Source: Pithys albifrons albifrons
Taxonomy: Eukaryota > Chordata > Aves > Passeriformes > Thamnophilidae
Reading direction: 5' to 3'
NCBI RefSeq assembly: GCF_047495875.1
Contig: NC_092461.1
Coordinates: 96,044,431 to 96,108,430, forward strand
Length of the DNA: 64,000 bases
Shown here one piece after another: positions 24,601-35,900 of the stretch. The notes under the pieces are model-generated. The model saw only the letters and a list, made by a program, of their open reading frames with translations, did not search any database and was not told where the DNA came from. The translations under genes were made by a program, and so were the position numbers. Each line of letters opens with the position of its first letter. Positions within the stretch are counted from its first letter, which is position 1.

Positions 24601-26337
24601 TGCCTCTGATAAGTAGGACTTAGCAAGTTGTTCTTAATCAGACTAGATTCCTTAAAAGCAATATATAACTCTCAAAGAGTGAATTTCTAATTAAAACAAA
24701 TATAACAGTAAAAGACGAAAGTGCTGCAGTATTTGTACATCAATGTCTATATTAATGTTTGAAAAGAGACCATACTTCTTATAAACTTCTTTTCCTGCTG
24801 ACCTGTTTCCTATTTTTATGAAATATATCAATTGGAATGTATTTTAACAAAATTCGGTTTGTGACCAGTATGTTAGCATTTTTCTCAAAATAATAATTCA
24901 AATAAATAAATGCTGAAAGAAATTAATAACGTGATGGGGAGCAGCTTCATTAGAACTTCAAAAATTACAAAGTTTGTTTATACATATGTCTGGAAACACT
25001 TTATAGTTGTGGGATAGATACTTCATTCCCCTAAGCTTTAAACCACACAAAATAATTGGGGTTTTTTAATTATTTTTTTTCACCTCTATACAATAGGCAG
25101 CAGATCTGTGGAATCCCTTGCTAAAAGAAAGTGGTGAATGAGAGAAGTTTTGTAGGTTCTGCAGGGGATTGCACAAACACATGGAAGATACAGTGCATAA
25201 TGAGTCTATGGAACCTTCATCTAAAGTTTGGTGTCATGTACAGCCCCACCAAATATGAAGAACAGCAGGACAACCGACAAAGATTAAATGTTACTTTAGC
25301 AATTCATGTGTTCTATCCTAGAATTCCCAGAAAGTCTGTTGAACTGTCGAGGTGAATGCTGCCTGGTCTCAGTGGCAGGGTGGTGCTTATTCTACTTATT
25401 TGTAACTCTTCTAAGTCTGTTACTTCAGTTTCAGATTCTCCAGTAAGTCCACGTCATGAAAAAGTTCTGGGATGGCAATCTCTTCATCTTTTTTGTGGTG
25501 AATATTCTGTAAATAATTAAAGGTTTTTTGCAGTATTATTATATTTTCCAGGAATTCTCTTTATGCTTTCTGTCTGTAGATCTTATAGATAATGGGTGGC
25601 TTTTTTTCCTCATATCTCAGAAAGTTAGTACTAGTTTTGACTCCCTAATGTAACTTTTCATCAAACTCTTTTTTTGTCTGACTATATTTGCATTTTTATC
25701 TATCAGATTCTGCAATCCTTTTCTTTGTTCAGATGCTTCTTACTGCTACTAGCCTTTCCCTTTAGTCTTTAACCATGCTAACCTCCTTCTACACTTGGTC
25801 AAGCATTTCATAAATAGTTGGTGTGAATTGGCACTGTGCTACCAGTACAGTCTTCTTCCACAGTTTTTGGACTTCCTGCATGTATGCAATTCTCTGAAGC
25901 AGCTGACACCTTTAACTTCGTTTTAGCATGAGTTCTCATTTTCACCTAGTTCTCCTTACTAAAATTTATCGGTGAGTATTTTGGCCACTGATACTCCAGT
26001 AGGGATGCTGAACTTAAGTACCTTATAGTATAATTACTGACACCACCTGTTGTGATTTAGGCTTTTTCCATAATATAATTGAGCTTATCTATGTATTTCT
26101 CTCAGGCTCTCTCTGACATCTCTCAGGATACTATTTTTTCCTTCCATCAAGTTTCTGATTTCAGCATTGCTTTCATTTAAGGCATAATATATCTGTTGTC
26201 TTATCTTAATTCTTAAGCTTCTAACATTTGTATAAAAGTGAGTGTGCCATACTACCTGTCTAAAAAATATCTTTAAATATTACTTATTATCTAATTTTTC
26301 TGCCCAGGATTAAAACCTCCCCTCTCTCTTCTTGATC
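21646..26337. other. Gene-free AT-rich segment
   Basis: No supported gene or mobile element. It holds a poly-A run at about 22287-22300 and a GATAT-type simple repeat at 22885-22912. The interval 25360-26330 is C/T-rich in places and could be a very old repeat that I cannot assign. Confidence 0.5.
22885..22912. repeat. (GATAT)n-like simple repeat
   Basis: About five imperfect TGATA/TGATATG units in a row. Confidence 0.75.
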
Positions 26338-27024
26338 CGGTTTGGAATGGTTTGGACACCTGCAGAAGACAAACATGGTTCATCTGTTTAAAAAGGGGAA
26401 AATGATTCTGGACCATGAGGTAGCAGGGCTGATTGAGATGGCTCTAAATTAGATTTAAAGTGGGAAGAGGGTAAGATCAGGTTTGCTAGAGATGAGCCTG
26501 AGGATGGCATGCCAGTGTTGAGATGAAATTGATAGCTCAGCTGAAGTGCATTTACACCAATGCATGCAGCATTGGCAATAAACAGGAGGAAATTGAAGCC
26601 ATGGTACAGCAAGAAACTATGACATAGTCACCATCACAGAAAAGTTGTGGGATGACTTGCTTGACTGGAGTGGTGCAACCTCTTCAGAAGGGACAGGATA
26701 GAAAGGAGAGGCAGTAGAGCAGCTCTTCGCCTTAGGGAGTATTTCAGCTTTATAGAGCTCAAGGACAGTGAAAACAAGATTGAGTGTCTATGAGTAAGGA
26801 TCAGTGGGAAGGCCACAAGGCAACATCTTCTTGGTAGTCTCTTACAGACAATCTAACAAGCATGAAGAGGCAGATGAAACATTCTATAAGTGACTGGTTG
26901 ATGTTTCACAATCGCTAGCCCTTGTTTATCTGGGAGACTTTAACTTGCTGGATATCTGCTGGAAACTCAACACACTGGAGAGGAGGCAGTCTGGAATGTG
27001 TGGAATATAGCTTCCTGACATAGC
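26338..27024 (+). mobile_element. Long forward CR1 LINE, 5' segment (ORF1 end and endonuclease)
   Basis: This opens with the ORF1-to-ORF2 junction typical of avian CR1: GACACCTGCAGAAGACAAAC, then TTTAAAAAGGGGAAAATGAT, then GCAGGGCTGATTGAGATGGC. Next comes the endonuclease start region at about 26530-26600 (LKC-YTNACSIGNKQEELEA-like when translated). The block TCTTCAGAAGGGACAGGATAG at 26686-26702 and GGGAGACTTTAACTTGCTGG at 26932-26951 are further endonuclease landmarks. Several stops break the frame. At about 27024 a younger CR1 interrupts it, and the element resumes at about 27861. With the second part it covers about 2.9 kb, which is long for a bird CR1 copy since most are short 3' fragments. 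Confidence 0.85.
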
Positions 27025-27860
27025 CTGCATAGGGCTCTGCAGAGGGACCTTGATAGGCTAGAGAGATGGGCTGATTCCAATGGGATGAGATTTAACAAGG
27101 CCAAGTGCCGGGTCCTGCACTTTGGCCAACAATAACGCCCTGCAGTGCTACAGGCTGGGGACAGAGTTGCTGGAGAGCAGCCAGGTGGAAAGGGACCTGG
27201 GGGTTTGGATTGACAGGAGGCTGAACATGAGCCAGCAATGTGCCCAGGTGGCCAAGAAGGCCAATGGGACTCTGGCCTGTATCAAAAACAGCTTGGCCAG
27301 CAGGATGAGGGAAGTGATCCAGTACTCAGCACTGGTGATGCCATACCTTGAGTATTATGTTCAGTTCTGGGCCCCTCAGTTCAGGAAAGATATTGAGGTA
27401 CTGGAGTGGGTCCAGAGAAGAGCAACAAGACTGATGAAGGGACTGGAGCACAGTCCTATGAGGAAAGGCTGAGGGACCTGGAGCTGTTTAGCCTGGAGAA
27501 GAGGAGGCTCGGAGGAGACCTTATCACTCTCTACAACTACCTGAAATTGTGTTGTAGCCAGGTGGGGATTGGTCTCTTCTCTCAGGCAACCAACAGTAGG
27601 ACAAGAGGGCATGGGCTTAAGCTCTGCCAGGGGAGGTTTAGATTGGATATCAGGAAGCTCTTTACAGAGGGAGGAATCAGGCATTGGAATGGCCTGCCCA
27701 GGGAGGTAGTGGATTCTCCAACCATGTAGGTTTTTAAGGTGAGACTGGATGAGGCACTTAGTGCCATGATCTGGTAATCAAAGTTGGGTTGGATTAAGGG
27801 TTGGACTTGATGATCTCGGAGGTCTCATCCAACCCAACTGATTCTATGATTCTATGAAAA
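27025..27860 (+). mobile_element. Younger CR1 LINE inserted in the long CR1, same orientation
   Basis: A 5'-truncated CR1 of about 835 bp covers the C-terminal part of ORF2 and the 3' end. Landmarks are AGGCCAATGGGACTCTGGCC near 27260, GAGGAGACCTTATCACTCTC near 27511-27530, GGACTTGATGATCTCGGAGG near 27803-27822 and the tail ATTCTATGATTCTATGA at 27841-27857. It is much less mutated than the surrounding CR1: the frame at 27122-27472 stays open for 116 codons of ORF2 tail. The host CR1 continues on both sides, proving insertion into an existing copy. No duplication is evident, as expected for CR1. Confidence 0.9.
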
Positions 27861-30076
27861 GCTAGCCTACCAGGGGTGGTGACCCACTAGACTGCTGTTT
27901 CCAAGTATAGAAGAGCTGGTAGAAGATGTGATGATCAGAGGCCACAGTGACCATGAAATGTCAGAGTTTTCAATTCTTGGTGAAATAAGGTAGAGGATCA
28001 ACAAAACCTTTGACCTGTTCAGGACACTGGTTCAGAGAGTCCCCACGGAAACAGTCCTTAATAACAGGAAGGCTGGTCAGCCCTGTATGTCAAAAAGACA
28101 AGCCTGTAGGGAAGAAGACAGGCCTGGCTGAACACAGAGCTTTCACTGGAACTCAGGGGCATAAAGAATGTTTATGATCCCTGGAAAGAAGGAACAGGCA
28201 ACTCAGAAAGAGTAAAACGATGTTGCTAGGTTAGGTATAGAGGAAATTAGAAAGCCAAAAGCTCAGCTCAGCTAGAAATCCATCTGACCACTCCTGTGAA
28301 AGATAATAAAATGTTTTATAATTACATTAACAACAAAAGGAGGGTCAAGGAAAATCTCCATCTTTTATTGGACTTAGTAGGAACATTGTCACCAAAGATG
28401 AGAAAAAGGTTGAGCTACTCAATGCTTTCTTTGCCTCAGTTTTTAACAGAAAGATAGTTACCCTAAGGGTAACAAGTACCCTGAGCTGGTACACAGGAGA
28501 ACTCCTGCAATTCAGAAGAAAGTAATTAGTGACCTGATGAGCCACTCACTCAGAAGTCTGTGGGAACATAGGGGATTCACCTAAGGGTACTGAAGGAGGT
28601 AGCAGAAGATCTCCCCAAGGCGCTGACCATCATTTATCATCAGTCTTGCTTAACCAGAGAGGTCCCAGATGACTGGAGGTTGGCAAATGTGATGCCCATC
28701 TACATGAAGGGTCAGAAGGAGGATCCAGGGAACTTTAAGCCTGAGGTCTGACCTTGGTATGGGAAAGGTTATGGAATAGATCATCTTGAGTGCAATCACA
28801 TGACATGTTCAGGACAACCAGAGGATCAGACACAATCATTACGGTTTTAGGAAAGACAGGTCCAGCTTGGACAGCCTGATCTTCTATGACCAGATGACTT
28901 GCCTGCTGAATGAGGGGAAGGCTGTGCATGTGGACTCCCTGGACTTCAGTAAAGTTTTTGATACTTTTTCTCACAGCATTCTCCTGCAGAAGGTGGCAGC
29001 CCATGTCTTGGACAGATGCACTTTTTGCTGTGTTAAAAACTCTCTGGGTGGTTGACCCAAAGTGTGGTGGTAAATGGTGCTACATCCAGTTGGTGTCCAG
29101 TCAATGCTGGGATTCCCCAGGGCTCAGTGTTGGGGTCAGTCCTGTTTAATATCTTTGTCAATGATACAGATGAGAGCACTGTGAGCAACCTCAGTAAGTT
29201 CACAGACAATGCTGAGTTTGCAGGGAGTGTTGTTATGCTGGAGGGCAGGAAGGCTCTGCAGAGGGATCTGGACAGCCTGCATCAGTGTGCCAAGGCCAAT
29301 AGTGTGACATTCAATAAAGTAAAGTGCTGGATCCTGTATTTGGGTCACAACAACCTCATACAACACTACAGGTTTGTGGAAGAGTGGCTGGAAAGTGCGC
29401 CAGCACAAAAGGACCTGGGAGTTCTGGTTTGCACCTGGCTGAACATGAGCGAGAAGTGTGCCCCGACATGCAAGAAAGGTAATGACATCTTGGCCTGTAT
29501 CAAGAATAGTGAGTCCCACAGAACAATGGTGATGACTGTCTCCCTATACTTAGCACTGGTGAGGCCACATCTCGAATCCTCTCTTCAGTTCTGGGTCCCT
29601 CACTACAAGAAGTACAATCGAAATGCTGGAGGGTGTCCAGAGAAGCACAACAAAGCTGATGAAGGGTCTAGAGAGTAAGTCATTTGATGAGTGCCTGAGG
29701 GAGCTGGACTTGCTTATCCAAGAGACAAGGAGGCTTAGAGGAGACCTTATCACTCTCTACAACTGCCTGACAGGAGGCTGTAGCAAAATGGGGTTCAATC
29801 TCTTCTCACTGGCAACTAGCAGCAAGATGAGAGGAAACAGCCTCATACTGTGCCAGGGTGATTCAGGTTGAACATCAAGAATTTTATTTTCTCTGAATGG
29901 GAAGTTATTCATTGGACTGGGCTGCCAGGCAGGTAGTGGATTCATGATCCCTAGAAGTGTTCAAGAAATGACTGGACATTGGAGTTAGTGCTACTGTTTA
30001 GTTGACATAATGGTGTTTGTTCAAATGTTGGACTTGATGGTCTTGGAGGTCTTTTCCAATGTCAGTAATTCTATAA
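27861..30076 (+). mobile_element. Long forward CR1 LINE, 3' segment (reverse transcriptase and 3' end)
   Basis: This resumes the endonuclease at GCCTACCAGGGGTGGTGACC and CCATGAAATGTCAGAGTTTT (27945-27970). It runs through the linker and reverse transcriptase and ends with GACTTGATGGTCTTGGAGGT at about 30031-30050, followed by a decayed AATTCTATAAG tail. The reverse transcriptase remnant is described separately. Multiple stops and frame changes show a dead copy that is older than the CR1 nested in it. Confidence 0.9.
28740..29680 (+). pseudogene. CR1 ORF2 reverse transcriptase remnant
   Basis: Two overlapping frames preserve pieces of the CR1 reverse transcriptase. In 28867-29055 the motif A region reads SLDFSKVFDTFSH; its catalytic Asp (residue 26 of that frame) is retained at about 28942-28944. 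In 29052-29678 (208 codons) motif B is seen as GIPQGSVLGSVLFNIFVND (residues 20-38). Motif C, normally F-A-D-D in CR1, reads F-T-D-N at residues 50-53, so the second catalytic Asp is lost. A stop and frame change lie between the two frames at about 29055. The protein would normally make cDNA from CR1 RNA at a nicked target. This copy cannot. Confidence 0.85.
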
Positions 30077-31869
30077 GCATTTTGGAAAATAGCACTATTA
30101 AAGTTTAGGAAGCTGAAAGAGCAAATGCCAAAAAACTTTATCCACCTCTAAAATCAACTCCTTGTGATGTCAATGGCACTTCAGATTCATTTTATATATT
30201 AGACTTAGTCTTTATATCAACATGTTATGCTAAAGGATTCTGATATTATAATTGTAGATGGTTTCCATAGATACATGAAAAAAGACTGGCATATTATGGT
30301 AAATATTGAATTACACTGAGAATGCATTGAAGTGTAAATTTTCAGATGACTACATCTATTTTAGAGATTTTCAGAGAGAAAAGACAAATAGAAGGTTTTA
30401 TAATAAACCCATGGATAAAATGTTAAAGAGAATGTGAAAATAAAATACTTCCACTTTCAGTATTGAAATTTTCCCTCACTGAGGTGAGAGAGACTCAAGT
30501 TCTAGTCTTCATTGTCCCATCAAGTCATCTACCATAAATGAAAGATGGAGAAAGAAAAAGTAGTTTAGTTTAGCATGGAGAGATCTGCAGTAAAAAAATA
30601 TAACACAATGTCCAATATTCTTCTAGATGCTATTTGCTTTCCAATCTAAAACCCCAATATATCTTTTGGGTATTCTTTAGCATCTTTCAGTTTTTAAGCA
30701 TTTTCTTTTGAATTATTATTCCAATTATTCATCTTAATTATTATCATTATTCGTCAGTTATTCATAAATATTTTCCCAACATTTTCTTAATTGTTTGTGT
30801 ACTTGATTCTAAACCACATTTCAAATAGATAACATACACCTCGATGGGCTTTTGAGAGAGGCCCTTATGTCTATGTTCTCAAAGTGACTGCATGACAAGA
30901 GCCATCATGGGCAAACATCAACATACATGTACAGCTTAAACTTTTAAACAGAAAAAATTACATCATACATTTCACTTCAACAAATGATCTCACCTTACAC
31001 AGATGCAGGCTATCCCTTGCTCAAAAGTCCCATATTCCACGGAATACAAAAAAATCATTGCCCTAAAGCTGGTTAACAGAAACTATGCAATAATGAATCT
31101 GAGTTAGCCCACAGAACTCCTTAGAGAGTGACACCTAAACAAAATGCTGAAATTCTATTGTATGTTCAGTTCAGCTTCAGTAAGGTAAAACTATATTTAT
31201 CCATTTGGAAATACTGTGCTTTCTCTTAAACTGTCATAGCACAGAATGTCATTATATTGCCTGCAACTTCCCAAACCTAGAAAGAAGATACAGTGACTTT
31301 TTTAGTAATGTTATGTCCTCTGTGAACAGAACTCCATCTTTCTTGAAGTAGATTCCACCACCAAAAAATATTTACAGTATAGAATGGCATGTAATAAATG
31401 TCAATCACCAATACATCGCAAGGTGGAATCAGTGAATTCAGCACCCCAGAACCACCAGGGACACCAGAGCAAAAAATTTCATCCTGCAGTTCTTCATTTG
31501 CTGGCAGATATTGGAGAATTCCTTCAGTGACCTTTGAGAAGCTAACCCCAATGCTTAACAATCACAGGTGAGATAAAAAGAGTGTCTCCTTTGGATATTT
31601 TGCTAGCAAATTATAAGGGGAGGTTTATCACCAGATTTGGGAATACATTGGCTGGGAGGTAGAGCTCACCTGGCCAGTCAGTTTTCTCAGCCTGGTGGGC
31701 AAAGGGGTGTTTTGTCTGGTAGAGGGAATGATTGGTCCCTCATTGCCCTCATTCCCCCTTTGGGGAGGGCAGGGCAGAGTGGCTTAGGAGTTTCATGTCA
31801 GCTGAATGCAGCTGCAAAGGAGAGGGGATGCCTCTCTGGGGTTAAATTACTCTGTCTTAGTCTGAAGTC

Positions 31870-31903
31870 GTAACATGGCACTTGGAGGAGTATACCATGT
31901 TAC
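31870..31903. repeat. 9-bp perfect hairpin
   Basis: GTAACATGG at 31870-31878 is the exact reverse complement of CCATGTTAC at 31895-31903, with a 16-nt loop. It abuts an unassigned GC-richer patch and could be an end of an old element, or chance. Confidence 0.6.
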
Positions 31904-32251
31904 CAGAATAGAGTCCATTGTTGTTGGTCAATAGAAAAGAAACTTTTTAAAGTCTGTTTTATTTCTGAGTTTTGTTAAAATATTTCTTAATTGCTTATGA
32001 AAAGGTTGCATCAAAAAGTTCAGTTGTATTTTGTGGGCTACCAACCAGAGTCAAAATCCATCTTTTATTGCTTTGAATAAAGATCAGGCCTAAGTAAATG
32101 CTTAAACTGTGAAGGACACTAAAAAGTATAGTGTCTTGGCTCAGGTACAGAAGATCATATTATATAACAGTTGACTTTTGCAGAAATAGAAGCAAAATTA
32201 ACCTTGTGTCTTAATATAGCTAATGTCTCTCCTTTAAAATAAATACAATGA

Positions 32252-32416
32252 AAAAAAACAAAAAAAAAAAAAAACCAAAACCAAAACAAACCAAACCAAA
32301 CCAAAACCCAATCAAGCATTCAGAAAAATAACAACTCAATATATCACAGTTCTTCTTCTTGGTTGTTGGTTTTTTTTTTCTGGTTGGTGTGTTTGTTGAT
32401 TGGGTTTTTTTGAGCA
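32252..32416. repeat. A/C-rich tract facing a T/G-rich tract (inverted low-complexity pair)
   Basis: A poly-A/(CCAAA)n tract at about 32252-32315 is followed about 35 bp later by a T/G-rich tract at about 32359-32416. CAAAACCCAATCAA on the left is nearly complementary to TTGATTGGGTTTTT on the right. The pair could form a hairpin. Confidence 0.65.
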
Positions 32417-33364
32417 GCTTAAGGGATCTTACTTTTGCAAGTATTTCCTGTTAGTCTTGAGATTCCAATTCCACATTTTCTGAAGATTTACTCTTTAATA
32501 TGATTTTAATGCACAGAATCAATTTGAAGGCCAAGACTTTGGGATAAAAGAAAACTTGGTGAGCATTAAACCAAAAGATTTAGTGGTTTTCCACTAGCAA
32601 GGAAAGCATTTTGCTCTACATCTGTTAAAAAATGCTACATTATGCTTTCTTAAAACAATCCTTTTCCTTCTGTATTCATCCAGTTTTATATGTATACAAT
32701 TGTTCATGTCCTTTAATGCTATTCTAGGTGATGTGTGTACTTTAGAAAAGAATATATTTTATGCTGGAAAAGATACTAAATAAAGTAAATAAGTCACTAA
32801 CTGTCTGTCCACATCAATATAGAAGCAGTTCATGCAATTTAACTATTGGCTTGAATTATTGATTGCTTAGATTAACCTCCTTCTCCATAAACACTTGTAA
32901 AACTAATACATTATAATTAGAGGATGAGATATGTAACAAAGATTGTGCTCATCAAACAATTACGCTTCTCAGTTTGAAAGCTAAAGTGTTTCCCACCTAA
33001 TGGGTTATTACTTTTCAGGCAAGATTCAGTATCACATCTCCCCTATTTTTCCAATGTTTTCATAATTTCTGTAACATTTTTAAATGTAGGGAAGTAAAAA
33101 AACCAGGAGGTGAGGAATTAAAGGAGAAACAGAAAATTTTGTTTAATTTCTAGATGTTTGGGGTCTATTCTTGTATTTTCTCTATGAAACAAACAAAAAA
33201 ATAAACATTCCTCAAAACCTTTTGAGAAAGTGGAGCATGCAAAGGTTTTTTTTTCTTTTCCAAAAAACCAACAACAATGAGTTGTTCTTTTCCTATTGGG
33301 TTTTTTTTAAGTATTTGAGTTTTATAACTATGTTCTGGACCACTGAGATAAACATTTTCGCTCA

Positions 33365-33450
33365 TTCATAGAATCATAAAATCGATTGGGTTGGAAAAGA
33401 CTTTCGAGATCATCAAGTCCAACCCTTGGTCCAACTCCAGTCCGCTTAAT
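33365..33450 (-). mobile_element. CR1 LINE 3' end, short reverse fragment
   Basis: Begins ATAGAATCATAAAATCGATT, the reverse complement of the CR1 tail. It continues with GGGTTGGAAAAGACTTTCGA and GATCATCAAGTCCAACCCTT, the signature 3'-terminal block of CR1. Only about 85 bp remain. Confidence 0.85.
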
Positions 33451-33983
33451 CTGAATATAAGAATATGAGTTCACTTCTGAGAAGCAGGTAACTTCTTCAC
33501 AAAGAAAGCGTATCATAAATTCATAGTGCATAGTACAAATATGGATATATTAATAGATACGAAGTTTAATTAGGCAGATTGTATAGCAAACCAAATTACA
33601 ATCTTTAATTTTTACACTACTATAAAGAGACATTGTATTTGTAATTAAAATCTGAAACTGTTTAATTAGAAAATAACAAATTATAGATCTTTGAAGAATT
33701 TTCCCTGAGATAATGTCTTATTTCATATTTTGAATAGCGTAACTATTGATAGTCTAGAGTTATATATTTTTGCATGTGCATGCAACAAAGCATATATGGC
33801 CAGACTTCACGAATGAAGATTTGGGAAGGGCTCTCCCCACATGGGTGTGCCCTTCCAGCCTGTCCAGTGGATTTTTTAGGTGAGGCTCAGCATGCGCAGA
33901 ACTGGCCCCACCCTTTAAGTCCTGAGGTCCATCTGCCATGGCCAAGCGAGCTTGGACAGTGACAGTGAAGGCCTTGGTACTGT

Positions 33984-34070
33984 CTACACCACCCAGTACT
34001 AACCAGGGGCTGACCCTGCTCAGCATCTGAGATCTGATGGGATCAGATAGCAGGGAGGCATTTAACTGCC
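33984..34070 (-). pseudogene. 5S rRNA-like module, internally deleted
   Basis: The reverse strand carries a 5S rRNA-like AGATCTCAGATGCTGAGCAG, then GGTCAGCCCCTGGTTAGTAC, and ends near GGTGTAGAC. Compared with the second SINE copy it lacks about 28 nt containing the C-box region (GGATGGGAGACC). The 5S-type internal promoter is therefore incomplete. Confidence 0.75.
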
Positions 34071-34071
34071 C

Positions 34072-34140
34072 AGGGAACAGACTCAAACTCAGGTCCTTGG
34101 GATTCAGAGTCCAGAGTGCTCTCCTTTACACCACATGACA
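34072..34140 (-). pseudogene. tRNA-Gln(CTG)-like head of the SINE
   Basis: The reverse strand reads TGGTGTAAAGGAGAGCACTC, then TGGACTCTGAATCCC, then GAGTTTGAGTCTG. This is the order of the D-arm/A box, anticodon arm and T-arm/B box of vertebrate tRNA-Gln. The anticodon position reads CTG (plus-strand 34105-34107). The acceptor stem no longer pairs (TGTCATG start against TGTTCCC end) and the D-arm has substitutions, so it is not a functional tRNA. Its position directly beside the target duplication fits a Pol III internal promoter at the 5' end of a SINE. Confidence 0.75.
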
Positions 34141-35639
34141 GTATAAAGCATATCTGTTTTGCTAGATTTGAAGAAAACAGAGCTCATTCGATATGGCAAT
34201 GAAATCAAATCTGTTCTTTTACATGAAATAGATGAGAAATATTAAAAATTGAAGTCTGTCCACAGGTACTGAACACAAATTTTGCAGTTTACAACCCAAG
34301 GCACAATAGAAAGAGACATAAAGATCAGCAAACTGATGTTCTATGTTAGCAATAGGACAGTGATGAAGGTTAGTAATGATTCTCTATTTAGTGGACTTTT
34401 AAAACCTGAAAAAAAAGCCTGAGAAGGGCCTAAGTTTTGAATGCCTCTTTTCATGCGAGTCTTTATCAGGCTTAAATAAAAAGGTCAGCTTAAATCAGAC
34501 ATTTAATGCCATTAAAATCAGAGAAAAAAGGGCACTAACACAATATTAGAAATAAAGGATAAGGTCTCAAATTTGATAGAAAAAGAAAGGTCAGAGATTG
34601 ATATGAAACCCTCCAATTTAGTCAAGTAGTCTCTAACTTGCTTGCTCTTTATTCAAGGGTTGTCTTGCTCTATTGTAGTTGCATTCATTGTGGTTATGAT
34701 CTGAATATTTTGGAAAACAAATCAGTGTGAAAATATTAAAATTATCTGATAGACCTGACAAAATTTGTTCTAGACATAGGCACATCTGGCTGTATCAATC
34801 TTAGATTTGTTAAAAGTTACCTTTAATAGTCTTTTGCATTGAAAGACAGGACAAAAACAAATTCAGATCTTCAGTAAAAAAAGGGAAAGAAATGCAAATC
34901 ATCAAAATAATTTTGTTCCTCTGTGAAACACTATTTGTAGGTATCTGCAAGAAAATAACAATCCCATGAACTAGAAAAAGCATATCACATGCATTTTGTC
35001 CCTTTCTTTCTAATATGATAGCCTGAACTGTAAAGAGAAGCAACAGCTAAGATATGTGAGGTACTTTACATTTTCATTCCTTTGCATTCTATGTTCCTAA
35101 GAAAATTAATAAAACAATCTCTAGGTTCATTCACTGAGAACTGGCTGCAGAGGTGGATAGAGAGAAATTGCCTTCGCTTTATGTCCAAAGAAAAAGATAG
35201 GCAGAACACTGTTTCACTGGCATTTGATGTGAATCTACCAGTAACTCAGTTGAAATAAACAAAACCTATATTTCAGAAATCAAAACTGAACTCAGTGATG
35301 TTCCAAAGCTGGATTTGAATTTGTCAGGTCTGAGATAGTCATACTTGCATACTTTCACACTGACATGAGTAGTGAGTAGTTTTGCAGAAAAGATCCATGG
35401 TTACAACAGATCACTAGATGGGTAGGAGCTGACAACTTCATCACTTTACTAAGTCTATGTGTGTGTATATATGTACAAAAATGCATTAGTAAGAAATAAA
35501 GAAAATAGTGAAGAGCTTTGATTGAAAATCTGTTCTCATTTTTGTACACTGCAGCTCAAGAAATTAGCGATATAATGAGTGCAGAAGGAAACGATGAGCA
35601 GGGATCTAGAAATAATGGTCTGCAAGTAAGGACTGAAAA

Positions 35640-35900
35640 ATATTCCACTGCTTGGTTTAAAAAGGAGAGGTGTTAGGAATACAATAGCTGTTCTCAGATG
35701 CATAAAAGGCATCAAATGGAATAATCCACAATGAACATGAAAAAATAAAATTATAAGGGGTTTGAGCTGCAAAAAGATGTACTTAGATTAGATATTAAAA
35801 GATTTCTAATCATAATAATAGTAAAACATTGGAATAAGCTGTCTGGGGATTCAGTGTAATTTAAGATCTTGCAAAAATGTATATGTTGGCAGTATTTAAA
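35640..35900 (+). mobile_element. Very old CR1-like LINE fragment (tentative)
   Basis: Diffuse similarity to the CR1 3' region: TTAGATTAGATATTAAAAGA (35784-35803), then ACATTGGAATAAGCTGTCTG (35826-35845), then TATTTAAACATAA. This is the usual order of the CR1 blocks for the ORF2 end. Strongly diverged. Confidence 0.45.

Larger units (their letters stand above)
30077..33786. other. Gene-free AT-rich segment
   Basis: No supported gene. It contains a GC-richer patch at about 31640-31850, a small hairpin at 31870-31903, an A/C tract facing a T/G tract at 32252-32416, and a short CR1 3' end at 33365-33450. Confidence 0.5.
33796..34144 (-). mobile_element. Chimeric SINE-like element: tRNA-Gln-like head + 5S rRNA-like module + body
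   Basis: A 349-bp reverse-strand element flanked by the perfect 9-bp direct repeat AAAGCATAT (33787-33795 and 34145-34153). Order on its own strand: a tRNA-Gln-like head (34140-34072), a shortened 5S rRNA-like module (34070-33984), then a body of about 190 nt ending in a CTTCATTCGTGAAG hairpin and GTCTGGCCAT. The body matches the second element at 56798-57111 almost throughout. The duplication and Pol III-type head indicate LINE-mobilised retrotransposition. There is no CR1-type ATTCTATG tail and no poly-A tail. CpG sites seen in the second copy are mostly TG/CA here, so this copy is probably older. I do not recognise a named family. Confidence 0.8.

Noticed and set aside
27122..27729. Open frames of 107-116 codons as host genes
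   Set aside because: They are the C-terminal part of CR1 ORF2 in a 5'-truncated LINE copy.
34072..34140. A functional tRNA-Gln gene
   Set aside because: The acceptor stem does not pair, the arms carry substitutions, and it is embedded in a SINE between target duplications.
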